NCBI GenBank assembly: GCA_004144175.1
Contig: SEFT01000007.1
Location: forward strand, 165,614-229,613
Source of the DNA: Sphingobacteriales bacterium
GTDB taxonomy: Bacteria; Bacteroidota; Bacteroidia; Chitinophagales; Chitinophagaceae
Length of the DNA stretch: 64,000 bases
Direction: 5' to 3'
This document shows, piece by piece, positions 37,211 to 45,995 of this stretch. Below the pieces are notes generated by a model. It did no database searches. It saw only the letters and a program-made list of their open reading frames with translations, and had not been told where the DNA came from. The position numbers and the translations under genes were made by a program. Every line of letters begins with the position of its first letter. The stretch's first letter is position 1.

Positions 37211-37251
37211 TAACCTTTTTGATTCGCCTTGATTGTTTATTTGTTTGCTTT

Positions 37252-39507
37252 CTAACGAACAACAAAACTCCTGTAAAACGTATAACCTTCTTTGGTCTCT
37301 AAGTACAGAAAATATAATCCCGGTGTCATTGCATCTAAAGAAAGGATCGCATTTTCGGTCATGTTGAACTTGTGTATGAGCTGGCCGTAAGTGTTTACAA
37401 CAGTCACATGGTAGGTCTCTACGCCCTTTGTTCTCAAATGCAATACATCTTTGGCCGGTATCGGGTACACCGATATGATGTCGTCATCTTTCGATAGCCC
37501 TATACTCGCAGGCCATGTATTGATCGTAAAAGGTGCATTGCTGATATCGAAGAACACATTGTCCTTTCCTTTCACCTTCACTCTTGCTGATGTGGTAGCA
37601 GCATCTGCCGGTACCATAATAGTTTCGCTGCCGTCGTTTGCAGTATTGGTAGCCAGCGTATGCGTATAAGTATAGCCATTGTCAAGAGACAGCAGTATGT
37701 CCACATTGCTGCAATTGATCGGTGCAGCAGTTGTAGATGCTACGTCCCATGTTATGTTTACGTTGGTACCTATCTGCCAGTAATCATTATTGGTATTAGG
37801 CGCTGTCACGGCAAACGGCGTTCCCGTGTTTACTACGTCGAGCACTACTGAGTCGTCAGGGAAATTCATGATACCCAAACCGTTTTTTATATCCCTCACC
37901 GTAAGGCGGAATCTTAGCTTACGCGCGACACCTGGTAACTTTTCGCCCAGATAGTCGGTTTCGTTATTCAGCAGTTTTTCAAGGGTGGGGAAGATACGTG
38001 TGCGCGAAGCCGAAGGGTCGAAAGAGCGGAATAGCGGGCCATTAGCGTTTGTGTTGCTAAAGTCGCCAAAGTTGCCCAGGTTGTACTGCTCCCAGCAGTA
38101 GGTCAGCTCATCATGGTCGGTATCTATGGCTTCAGGAGCAGTCAATTCAAACGGTGTTTTGTATGGAATGTAATATTGCTTTGTGAACGGTGGAACTACT
38201 ACCGGCACATTACCCGAAGCACTTGTCGATGGGCAGGAACCTCCGTCAAAAGGATCGTTGATGAAATTGCTCATCTGGTCGAGGCTCTTCGCGTGAAAAT
38301 ATGCGCTCGTTGCATTTTGTATGTTGTTAGGGCTACAGATCCCGGCGTATGCCATTAACGTAGAACCGCTTCCCGGTTCGTACGAACTGTTGACGTCAAT
38401 ATTGCCGCCTGCGCATGAGCCGCTGGTAGCATTAAAAGTATGGGTGGCTCCGAACTGGTGCCCTATTTCATGTGCTACATAGTCCAGGTCAAAAGGGTCG
38501 CCTGTTGGCTTCGAACGGCCTGTTACGCCTCTCGCCTTTATACTATTATTGCATACACACCCCACTTCGGCAATGCCCCCGCCACCTGTGCTAAATACAT
38601 GGCCTATATCGTAGTTGGCACTGCCTATTACTGCGTCAAGATTGTCCTGGTTCTCATCCTGCATGGCCGCGCCGCTTCCGTTAGAGTATGGGTCTGGGGC
38701 AGTCAGGTAGATAAGTTTGTCGTTGTCTGCCACGAGTTGCATGGTAACCGAAAGCTCGCGTTCGTACACTCCATTCACCCTGTTCATGCTGGTAACCATT
38801 GCTGCCAATACAGAAGCTTTGGTAGGGGATGCTCCGCCGACTGCAGCACTATATTCAGCAGTGCATGCTAATGCCAGTCTGTATGTCTTTTTTTGTTCGC
38901 CGCTTACCTTAAGCTGTACGTTTGGCAGCCCGCTACCGGTAATGGAAGTACGTAGTTTTTTCAGCTCATCTTCCCGGCTATCCTGCACACCGCAGCTCAT
39001 GCCGTAGTCTACCGACTTATTGTAATCATGTTTATAATAGCAGAGATAATACCCATCGTTTGTTTGCGAATAAGGATCAATAAAGCTGGTGGTACTTCCA
39101 TCCATTATCATCGCATGAAAGCCCGATGGTGTCATGTCGAACCTCGCCGTTACCCGTCCATTATCTACCGCTACACCCGCAAATGTCTTTATTTCCGGGT
39201 AGCGTTCTGCAAGGGTCGGTGCCATTACAACGGTTTGCCATACTTTGAACATGCGCTGCGTTCCATTGGGCATCGGCAGCTCTACCACTGTCGGCTGCGC
39301 AGGGTCTGCAGAAACCTGGCTGAGTGTCAACTGCAAAGAGCCCGTGTTGAGTGTATAAGTTTGGTACTTCTGTGGGATTATAATGCGCACACCAGTTACG
39401 GCAACTTCCTTACTATCTACCATCTTCCATACACCAGGAAATGCCTGCGCGCCTTGCTGCAAGCCGGAGATAAAAGCTAACCCAAGAATAAATTTCTTCA
39501 TGACCAT
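37252..39507 (-). CDS. Reprolysin-like (M12B) metalloprotease with T9SS sorting domain
   Basis: A 751-residue secreted zinc protease. After the signal peptide (cleavage near GAQA-F, residue 22), residues about 42-165 form a propeptide region ending at NDGYYLCYYKHDY. The catalytic domain has HEIGHQFGATH (HExxHxxGxxH, near residue 345-355) and a Met-turn TLMAYAGIC about 35 residues later. Strand-rich modules follow, then a T9SS type A sorting domain (ISVYPIPAKDVLHL, ending FYRSFVVR). The start ATG 39507 overlaps the upstream lipoprotein's stop by one base (TAATG), so translation is coupled. The upstream lipoprotein is homologous to this propeptide region. Confidence 0.92.
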   Translation of the reverse strand: MVMKKFILGLAFISGLQQGAQAFPGVWKMVDSKEVAVTGVRIIIPQKYQTYTLNTGSLQLTLSQVSADPAQPTVVELPMPNGTQRMFKVWQTVVMAPTLAERYPEIKTFAGVAVDNGRVTARFDMTPSGFHAMIMDGSTTSFIDPYSQTNDGYYLCYYKHDYNKSVDYGMSCGVQDSREDELKKLRTSITGSGLPNVQLKVSGEQKKTYRLALACTAEYSAAVGGASPTKASVLAAMVTSMNRVNGVYERELSVTMQLVADNDKLIYLTAPDPYSNGSGAAMQDENQDNLDAVIGSANYDIGHVFSTGGGGIAEVGCVCNNSIKARGVTGRSKPTGDPFDLDYVAHEIGHQFGATHTFNATSGSCAGGNIDVNSSYEPGSGSTLMAYAGICSPNNIQNATSAYFHAKSLDQMSNFINDPFDGGSCPSTSASGNVPVVVPPFTKQYYIPYKTPFELTAPEAIDTDHDELTYCWEQYNLGNFGDFSNTNANGPLFRSFDPSASRTRIFPTLEKLLNNETDYLGEKLPGVARKLRFRLTVRDIKNGLGIMNFPDDSVVLDVVNTGTPFAVTAPNTNNDYWQIGTNVNITWDVASTTAAPINCSNVDILLSLDNGYTYTHTLATNTANDGSETIMVPADAATTSARVKVKGKDNVFFDISNAPFTINTWPASIGLSKDDDIISVYPIPAKDVLHLRTKGVETYHVTVVNTYGQLIHKFNMTENAILSLDAMTPGLYFLYLETKEGYTFYRSFVVR

Positions 39508-40100
39508 TATTTCGTCAAAGATTCAAACGGCTGTTTTTCATCCGTCGCATCCGATTTTTTGTAAATGATGTAATATCTCTTACTGCCTTGTGTTACGGGC
39601 GATATCAGGTACGCTTCGTTTTTCCATATTACCTGTCCGTTCATCTTCGTTCCATCAAAATCGAGCCGTATATCGCCAGTGCCGTTTATACCCGTGCCGC
39701 TCAAAGATACCAATCCCGGGTATTTGTCGGCCAGTGGTCCCGACATTGTGCCGGACTTCTTTACGTTGAACAGTTGGCACCCTGTATTACCGCCCAGCGG
39801 CACTACCGTTTTTACAGTTTTACCCTGTGCTGCTGTTTCAAAAAATCGCTTCAATGGACTTTCGCTTAGACTGTAGGTCTTGTATACAGCCGGCAGTTGT
39901 AGGTCGGCATTCGCGGTCAGCGTGTTGTTTGCTTCAAACCAATCTATATGAGGCATGTCCGGCTCCAATGCTATTTTGCCGCAGGCTATTCTTCTCACAC
40001 CCGGTGATTCCGACGAAGCTGTTTCTTTGCCGCTGTGGCAAGACCACATGCCGGCTATAAAGGCGCAAGCCAGTGCAATATGTAAATAGCGGGATTTCAT
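39507..40100 (-). CDS. Lipoprotein homologous to the protease propeptide
   Basis: A 197-residue lipoprotein (lipobox MWSC, Cys21) ending one base inside the protease start. Residues about 69-184 align by eye with protease residues about 42-165: LPAVYKTYSL against IIPQKYQTYTL; KTVVPLGGN against TVVELPMPNG; GPLADKYPGL against PTLAERYPEI; DIRLDFDGT against TARFDMTPS; YYIIYKKSD against YYLCYYKHD. It has no protease motif. A detached propeptide could act as an inhibitor, a folding chaperone or a membrane-bound safety catch for the secreted enzyme; this is inference. The first 50 mature residues contain a Ser/Glu-rich linker, as in tethered lipoproteins. Confidence 0.75.
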   Translation of the reverse strand: MKSRYLHIALACAFIAGMWSCHSGKETASSESPGVRRIACGKIALEPDMPHIDWFEANNTLTANADLQLPAVYKTYSLSESPLKRFFETAAQGKTVKTVVPLGGNTGCQLFNVKKSGTMSGPLADKYPGLVSLSGTGINGTGDIRLDFDGTKMNGQVIWKNEAYLISPVTQGSKRYYIIYKKSDATDEKQPFESLTK

Positions 40101-40188
40101 AGGCGGTTCTATCTAAATTACTGAAAATATAAGTGTACCCTGTTTATGTCATATTCTTTTTACAAGATACACAATAGCCGCCCATTTG

Positions 40189-42312
40189 TCAACTGCCCAG
40201 CCGCCGTATGCCCAGCCTTAATGAATTGAGTACCAGCACCACATCGCTTAGCGCCATTACGCCTGCTCCCCAGGTAGGAGTTAAGTATCCTGCGGCGGCA
40301 ACGGGTATGGCAATGACATTATAAAAGAAAGCCCAAAAAAGATTCTGCTTTATGGTTCGGTCGGTATAGATACCCAGCCTGATGGCTTTAGGCAAGGTGC
40401 TTAGTTGATTGGTAGAAAGTATGATGCTGGCCGACTGTATTGCTATTTGGGTGGATTCGCTCAGCGATATGCCTACTGTGGCCTTTGCCAGGGCAGGAGC
40501 GTCGTTGATGCCATCGCCCACCATTGCAGTAGGAGCTTTTTTCAACAGCTCGTCCAATACTGCGTTCTTTTGCTCAGGTGTTTTCTCTGCATATACAGTA
40601 TCGATGCCCAGTCCCTTTGCTATACGTTCTGTTTTTTCTTTTTTATCGCCGCTTAGTAATACGGTTTCATAGCCCATGGCTTTTAGTTCAGCTATGGTCT
40701 CTTTGGCATCTGGGCGTAGTGTGTCGGCCACTTTCAGCGCACCGGCATAACTGCAGTTCCGGTATAGATACAGGTCATAGTCATTATACTCCGCATTATT
40801 GTCGTGCAGCCACTTCTGCGATCCTAATTGCCATTTATTACCAGCACTATCCACAGCTTCCATTCCTTTACCTTTTATTTCGTTTACGGAAGTAAAAGAT
40901 ATAGGAGTTGCGTCTTTCCATGATGCTACTACAGAACGCGCTATCGGGTGCGATGAGTGCTGCTCGAGAGATGCCACTACCGATCTGAAAAATGATTCTT
41001 CAATGTTTGTATGGTATGCCTCTATTTGCAGTTTGCCCGTAGTAAGGGTACCCGTTTTATCAAATACTATTTGCTTTATCCGTTTCAGTTGCTCCAGTGT
41101 ATCGCCACCCTTTACCAGTATACCATTACGTGCAGCACGGCCCAGGCCTACCGCTATGGCAGCAGGCGTAGCCAGCCCCATAGCGCAAGGACAGGCAACC
41201 ACCATTACGGCAATAGCCCTCATCATGGCATCAGCAAATGAAACATCTATCAGGTAGTAATTGATAAATAGCGTAAGCAATGCGATGGAAGCAACAATAG
41301 GTACAAATATGGCACTGATCTTATCTGCCAGCTTTTGCAGCGGCGGCTTCGTACCCTGCGCTTCGCGCACCATTCTGATGATGCCGGAAAGTACCGATGA
41401 GTTGCCTACTGTGGTAGCCTGTACACGCAGGTTGCCATCTGCTATCAATGTGCCGCCTATCACGGCGTCGCCTTTACGCTTATGTACCGGCAGGCTTTCG
41501 CCGGTTATCATATGTTCATCTATCTGTGCTTCGCCCGCTACTATCTCACCATCTATCGGTATGCTGTCGCCGGTGTTTACCATTACTATATCACCGCTAC
41601 GTACATACTTACTCTCTACTTCCAGTATGGTTTCCTTGCCCAGGCTGTCGGCCATTACGATCCTTGCCTGTTGCGGCTGTAGCTTTACTAAAGCATCAAT
41701 GGCTAACGTGGTCGATTTTACCGTCCGGTGCTCCAGCCAATTGCCAAACGTAACGAGCGTAATAATAGAAGCTGCCGTCTCGAAGAACAGGTAGTTGTGC
41801 GCCTGCTCGGGCATAAAGAGCAGCCCGATAAGCGAGTATATATACGCAGCCGATGCGCCCAATACGATCAGCACATCCATATTGGGCAGCCGGTGTTTCA
41901 GAGAGCGTATTGCACTCAGCCCGAATGTATAAAGCCCGATGCCATACACCGGAGTAGCCAGTGCAAACTGAAACCAAGGGTTGTGCAACAGAGACCAGTC
42001 TACCAACATATGCAGCAGCAGCGGCACCGTTAGCGCTACGCATATCCAGAGAAAGGTATTGTTATGATCGTGGTCGTGCCCTTCCGCTCCATGATGTTCC
42101 TGCCCATTGCGTACTACGCGGTAACCCATATCATCGATGGTATCGTACACACGGCCTACATCCACCGTCTCGGCCAGCGAAAAATGTACTTCTCCCGACG
42201 CGGCATTGGCAGAGATATGCGTAGCGCCTTTCTTCTCCAATACCTTGGAGATCGTAAGGGCGCAATTGCCGCAGGTCATGCCTTCTACTACCGTGGAATA
42301 AGTCTTTTCCAT
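40189..42312 (-). CDS. copA: Copper-exporting P1B-type ATPase
   Basis: A 707-residue inner-membrane pump that exports Cu(I). It has one N-terminal HMA domain (GMTCGNCALTISKVL), a His-rich linker (EHHGAEGHDHDH), eight membrane helices with the metal site CPC (VVACPCAMGLATPAA, near residue 375), phosphorylated Asp in DKTGTLTTGK (near 417), the SSHP nucleotide-domain motif, and VGDGINDAPAL. It is divergent from tsaE, with about 35 bp between starts. The His-rich linker could bind copper or zinc. The blue-copper-like T9SS protein at 52897 is not adjacent, so no operon link exists. Confidence 0.95.
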   Translation of the reverse strand: MEKTYSTVVEGMTCGNCALTISKVLEKKGATHISANAASGEVHFSLAETVDVGRVYDTIDDMGYRVVRNGQEHHGAEGHDHDHNNTFLWICVALTVPLLLHMLVDWSLLHNPWFQFALATPVYGIGLYTFGLSAIRSLKHRLPNMDVLIVLGASAAYIYSLIGLLFMPEQAHNYLFFETAASIITLVTFGNWLEHRTVKSTTLAIDALVKLQPQQARIVMADSLGKETILEVESKYVRSGDIVMVNTGDSIPIDGEIVAGEAQIDEHMITGESLPVHKRKGDAVIGGTLIADGNLRVQATTVGNSSVLSGIIRMVREAQGTKPPLQKLADKISAIFVPIVASIALLTLFINYYLIDVSFADAMMRAIAVMVVACPCAMGLATPAAIAVGLGRAARNGILVKGGDTLEQLKRIKQIVFDKTGTLTTGKLQIEAYHTNIEESFFRSVVASLEQHSSHPIARSVVASWKDATPISFTSVNEIKGKGMEAVDSAGNKWQLGSQKWLHDNNAEYNDYDLYLYRNCSYAGALKVADTLRPDAKETIAELKAMGYETVLLSGDKKEKTERIAKGLGIDTVYAEKTPEQKNAVLDELLKKAPTAMVGDGINDAPALAKATVGISLSESTQIAIQSASIILSTNQLSTLPKAIRLGIYTDRTIKQNLFWAFFYNVIAIPVAAAGYLTPTWGAGVMALSDVVLVLNSLRLGIRRLGS

Positions 42313-42347
42313 CTCATTTGCTGTCCGTTGTATCTTCGCACAATTCT

Positions 42348-42794
42348 ATGCCAACAACATTACTGCAAATTTCCTATAGTTTGGGCAATATTGAAAGTGC
42401 TGCACATCAGTTCTGGCAATCAGCTCATCGGTACAATATATTGGCGTTCAGCGGCGAAATGGGCGCGGGCAAAACCACATTCATCCACGCACTGTGCAAT
42501 GTGCTGGGTGTGCAGGATGCCGTCTCCAGCCCCACCTTTGCGCTGGTCAACGAATACCACTTTGACGAAGCGGGTACCGACCGCACCATATACCATATGG
42601 ACTGGTACCGCCTGAAAGATACCCAGGATGCCATAGATGCCGGCATGGAAGACAATATGCTGCAAAACGACAAGTACTCGTTTGTAGAGTGGCCGGAGAA
42701 AGCGCCGGAGCTATTGCCGCGGCCTCATCTGTGGATAGCCATTGAAGCTACCGCCCCCGAAGAACGGGAGATGACGGTGTCGATAATGGAATGA
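42348..42794 (+). CDS. tsaE: tRNA threonylcarbamoyladenosine synthesis ATPase TsaE
   Basis: A 148-residue P-loop ATPase required with TsaB and TsaD to make t6A at position 37 of ANN-decoding tRNAs. Walker A is GEMGAGKTT (residues 36-44), followed by SSPTFALVNEY, YHMDWYRLKD and FVEWPEKAPE, all classic for the family. ATG 42348 is used; an earlier TTG frame at 42318 overlaps copA's upstream region and adds residues not seen in homologues. A TATCTTCG at 42331-42338 is a near match to a -7 box with the start about 10 nt downstream. The tsaB and tsaD genes are not in the window. Confidence 0.95.
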   Translation: MPTTLLQISYSLGNIESAAHQFWQSAHRYNILAFSGEMGAGKTTFIHALCNVLGVQDAVSSPTFALVNEYHFDEAGTDRTIYHMDWYRLKDTQDAIDAGMEDNMLQNDKYSFVEWPEKAPELLPRPHLWIAIEATAPEEREMTVSIME

Positions 42795-42896
42795 GAATGA
42801 GACAATAATATCTTCCATTTCTTTAATGGCATATTAGTTTAGCATGCCATTTCGATGGAAAAGGAACAATTCATATTACTTATACTATATTAGTGC

Positions 42897-43604
42897 ATGC
42901 ATTTCTTAGATGCTATTATAAAAGGATTGGCAATAGGGCTGTTCATGGCCATTTCGGTAGGACCAACGTTATTCGCAGTCATCAAGTATAGCTTGAACCA
43001 CAGCTACAGGGCAGGGCTGGCATTTATAGCCGGCGTGTCTTTCAGCGACATTATGTATGTCACTATTGCTAATGTGGCAGCGTCGTGGCTGGAAGAACTC
43101 AATGAGCACAAAAGGTATATAGCCTATGGCGGTGCTATCATACTCATTATAGTGGGCCTGATGGGCGTATTGAGGAAGCACAAGCCGCCAAAATCTTCCG
43201 ACACGAAGATCACGATCTCAAACGGCAAGCTGTTCCGCATTTTCGGCAGTGGTTTCCTTATCAATACCATCAATCCCGGGGTTATCATCACCTGGCTGGC
43301 TGCTGTTACCGCCTCAGCCGATGAGGGTACTTTATATCGTGTGGTACTTTTCGGTACCTGCCTGGTCCTCATATTGGTGATAGATATTGCGAAGGTGTTC
43401 CTGGCCGATACCATCAGGCGTAAACTTACCGCCAGGCGCATCATGTTGTTGCAGAAATTCTCGGCTTTTTGCATCCTGGGTATCGGCATAGCCCTGTTGC
43501 TGGGCACTGCATTCAATTTGAAATTTACCCGGAACGCTGAACCTGAGCAATCTGCGTATCACCATTTTCAATCCTTTAACACCAAAAACTTGATAAAAGC
43601 TTAG
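42897..43604 (+). CDS. LysE/RhtB family amino-acid exporter
   Basis: A 235-residue membrane protein with six hydrophobic segments. The N-terminus GLAIGLFMAISVGPTLFAVI and the YRAGLAFIAGVSFSDIMYV segment follow the LysE translocator pattern (GxxxxxGP, then GxxxGxxxxD). A basic loop (RKHKPPKSSDTKITISNGKL) sits between helices three and four, then INTINPGVIITWLAAV. Such proteins export amino acids or related small molecules to the periplasm; the substrate is not predictable. The promoter of the next gene overlaps this gene's stop codon. A weak hairpin in the preceding gap is not convincing as a terminator. Confidence 0.85.
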   Translation: MHFLDAIIKGLAIGLFMAISVGPTLFAVIKYSLNHSYRAGLAFIAGVSFSDIMYVTIANVAASWLEELNEHKRYIAYGGAIILIIVGLMGVLRKHKPPKSSDTKITISNGKLFRIFGSGFLINTINPGVIITWLAAVTASADEGTLYRVVLFGTCLVLILVIDIAKVFLADTIRRKLTARRIMLLQKFSAFCILGIGIALLLGTAFNLKFTRNAEPEQSAYHHFQSFNTKNLIKA

Positions 43605-43612
43605 TATCTTTG
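43605..43612 (+). promoter_or_regulatory. -7 box of the purF-like gene
   Basis: TATCTTTG exactly matches TAnnTTTG and lies immediately after the lysE-like stop, 7 bp before the ATG at 43620. The transcript would start at or within 3 nt of the ATG. The -33 site is weak (TTTA at 43575-43578). Confidence 0.6.
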
Positions 43613-43619
43613 CAGCCTC

Positions 43620-45461
43620 ATGTCAGACGCGATCCGCCACGAATGTGGCCTTGCTTACATCAGGCTACGCAAGCCACTGGCTTATTACCACCGCAAATAC
43701 GGCACTGCATTCTACGGCCTTAACAAACTTTACCTGCTTATGGAAAAACAACACAACCGTGGGCAGGACGGCGCAGGTATTGCTACCGTAAAACTAAACG
43801 TAGAGGCAGGACACCAGTTCATGCACCGTTTGCGCATCAGTGGTAATCAGGCTATTGCACAGATATTCCAGAACATACAGCAGGAAGTAGGTGAAATGGA
43901 GAAAATGTACCCGGATATTCGTCAATACCCGGGACTGCTGAAAGGTTACCTCCGTTTTATGGGAGAGCTGTTGCTGGGTCATCTTCGCTATGGCACACAG
44001 GGCCGGAACAATGTAGAGTTCTGCCATCCTTTCTTTAAATCGAGCATTAACCCGAACCGCAACCTGACTATGGCGGGCAACTTCAACCTGGTAAACACCG
44101 ATGAGCTGTTTGCCATGCTGGATGCACACCCCACTACCACCATCCGCGAAAGCGATCTTGGCGCCATGATAGAGACGGTACACTACTACCTGGGCCTTGC
44201 AGACGATACCAATCCGCAAAACCTGAATGTAGAGGGTGTATTAAAACAGGCTGCCAGCCATTTCGACGGCGGCTATGTATGCAGCGGACTGATAGGTAAT
44301 GGTGATAGCTTTGTATTGCGCGATGCCCATGGCATACGCCCTGCATATTTTTATCAGGATGATGAGGTGATCGTAGCGGCATCGGAACGCCCGGCTATTA
44401 TGACGGCCTTCAATGTAACAGAAAATGAAGTAAGGGAATTGCAGCCCGGCCATGCCATTATTGTAAAGGCAGATGGATCGTTCAGCAATCCACGCATATT
44501 GCCCGAAAAGCCAATAACGGCTTGCAGCTTCGAGCGTATCTACTTTAGTCGCGGTAGCGATATAGAGATATACCGCGAACGTATGAACCTTGGCCGCAAC
44601 CTGGCAGGTAAGGTACTGAAGGCGATAGATAATGATCTGAAACATACCATCGTTTCATTTATACCGAATACAGCAGAGATAGCTTTCTATGGATTGATTA
44701 AAGGCCTGGAAGACTATCTGAATGATATAAAGATGCAACGCATTACCTCCCGCACATTGAGTGAGGAAGAAATGCGTGAACTGATAAGCCGCCGTGTACG
44801 CATCGAGAAGGTAGCCATCAAGGATGTAAAGATGCGTACGTTCATTACCGAAGATGCTTCGCGTAATGAAATGGTGCAGCACGTGTACGACATTACCTAC
44901 GGTACCGTAGAGCGTGGTGTAGATACGCTTGTAGTTATCGACGACTCGATCGTAAGGGGTACAACACTGCGCGAGAGCATCATCAAGATGCTCGACCGCC
45001 TGGGTCCTAAACGTATTATCATCGTATCATCTGCACCGCAGATACGCTTCCCTGATTGTTATGGTATAGACATGAGCCGCATGGGCGACTTCATTGCCTT
45101 CCAGGCTGCTGTAGCATTGCTGAAGGAGAACGGCAAAGAAGATGTGTTGACTCGTGTATACGACCAGTGCAAGAACGCACAGGACGCCGGCGAACTTAGC
45201 AGGGAAAACTTTGTTAAACAGATATACGAAGTATATGCTTACGAAGAGGTGAGCAAAAAAATAAGTGAAATGCTATGCCCGGGCGACGTGAATGCAGAAG
45301 TAGATATTATATACCAATCGTTGGATGGACTATATGATGCCTGCCCCAACAACCGTGGCGACTGGTACTTTACTGGTAACTACCCGACACCGGGTGGCAA
45401 CCGTGTAGCCAATAAAGCATTCATGAACTATATGGAGCAAAAAGAAGGAAGAGGTTATTAA
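43620..45461 (+). CDS. purF: Amidophosphoribosyltransferase (long Bacteroidota PurF type)
   Basis: A 613-residue enzyme of the PurF superfamily, which uses glutamine and PRPP to make phosphoribosylamine, the first step of purine synthesis. The N-terminal glutaminase starts RHECGLAYIRL with the nucleophile Cys9, so a short propeptide must be removed. KQHNRGQDGAGIATVK, GHLRYGT and FVLRDAHGIRPAYF are glutaminase motifs. The phosphoribosyltransferase half contains the PRPP loop LVVIDDSIVRGTTLRESI and DCYGIDMSRMGDFIAF. It is about 110 residues longer than E. coli PurF; Bacteroidota carry this long type, sometimes beside a shorter PurF, so it may be a paralogue. Confidence 0.88.
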   Translation: MSDAIRHECGLAYIRLRKPLAYYHRKYGTAFYGLNKLYLLMEKQHNRGQDGAGIATVKLNVEAGHQFMHRLRISGNQAIAQIFQNIQQEVGEMEKMYPDIRQYPGLLKGYLRFMGELLLGHLRYGTQGRNNVEFCHPFFKSSINPNRNLTMAGNFNLVNTDELFAMLDAHPTTTIRESDLGAMIETVHYYLGLADDTNPQNLNVEGVLKQAASHFDGGYVCSGLIGNGDSFVLRDAHGIRPAYFYQDDEVIVAASERPAIMTAFNVTENEVRELQPGHAIIVKADGSFSNPRILPEKPITACSFERIYFSRGSDIEIYRERMNLGRNLAGKVLKAIDNDLKHTIVSFIPNTAEIAFYGLIKGLEDYLNDIKMQRITSRTLSEEEMRELISRRVRIEKVAIKDVKMRTFITEDASRNEMVQHVYDITYGTVERGVDTLVVIDDSIVRGTTLRESIIKMLDRLGPKRIIIVSSAPQIRFPDCYGIDMSRMGDFIAFQAAVALLKENGKEDVLTRVYDQCKNAQDAGELSRENFVKQIYEVYAYEEVSKKISEMLCPGDVNAEVDIIYQSLDGLYDACPNNRGDWYFTGNYPTPGGNRVANKAFMNYMEQKEGRGY

Positions 45462-45628
45462 ATTATTTTTTTTCAACTATAATTTTTCCTATAACTTTAT
45501 TAGCCTGACTCATTGAGTTGCTCATAGAATTGTTGCCCCCCACAAAAACGGAAGGAAGCAGTATGTACCGTTGCGCCTGTTTTAAACTTTTATTATAAGT
45601 ATAATCGGGTGCAAATGCCTGCGATGGC

Positions 45629-45877
45629 ATGTATTTGCTGCATTTTTTTCATCGGCCGGAAGGTATCAATTATGGTGCAATGATCAGTATAAAGAACAAA
45701 GAAGCAGAAGAATGCCAGGTGAAACTGGTTGATATTGGCGGGAAAGTCCATTACGAAACCCGCTTGAAACCTCAAAGCTCTCTGGATATAGACCTTGGTG
45801 CATTTGCCAGGGGTATTTATTTCCTTATATTCTATACCACCAGTACCAGCTTTATACAAGAGTTGATCAAGTATTAG
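45629..45877 (+). CDS. Orphan T9SS sorting-domain-like fragment
   Basis: An 82-residue frame whose core resembles a T9SS type A C-terminal domain without a passenger: MISIKNKEAEECQVKLVDIG, then GKVHYETRLKPQSSLDIDLG, then FARGIYFLIFYTTST. The usual YPNP start is replaced by FHRPEGINYG. There is no signal peptide and an in-frame stop 27 bp upstream, so it is either the tail of a decayed cargo gene or a very small protein starting at ATG 45629 or 45680. The DNA around it is AT-rich. I favour a gene remnant, with low certainty. Confidence 0.4.
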   Translation: MYLLHFFHRPEGINYGAMISIKNKEAEECQVKLVDIGGKVHYETRLKPQSSLDIDLGAFARGIYFLIFYTTSTSFIQELIKY

Positions 45878-45895
45878 ATTATGTTATTGCATTTA

Positions 45896-45934
45896 TTTTT
45901 AAGGGCTGCCATTTATAGTGGCAGCCCTTAAAAA
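45896..45934. repeat. Long perfect inverted repeat without a U tract
   Basis: 16-bp arms TTTTTAAGGGCTGCCA / TGGCAGCCCTTAAAAA around a 7-nt loop. Unlike the other terminators here, T lies on the left arm and A on the right, so neither strand ends the stem with a T run. Confidence 0.7.
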
Positions 45935-45995
45935 TATTTGATATTAGTCATTGCTGACACAATGATAATGAAGTGTTTGGCTATAAAGACAAACG

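Noticed and set aside
42825..42851. 8-bp stem after tsaE as a terminator
   Set aside because: Short AT-rich stem, long loop and no T run.
45593..45859. Minus-strand 88-codon frame over the orphan T9SS tail
   Set aside because: The + strand frame has the recognisable pattern; the reverse frame has none.
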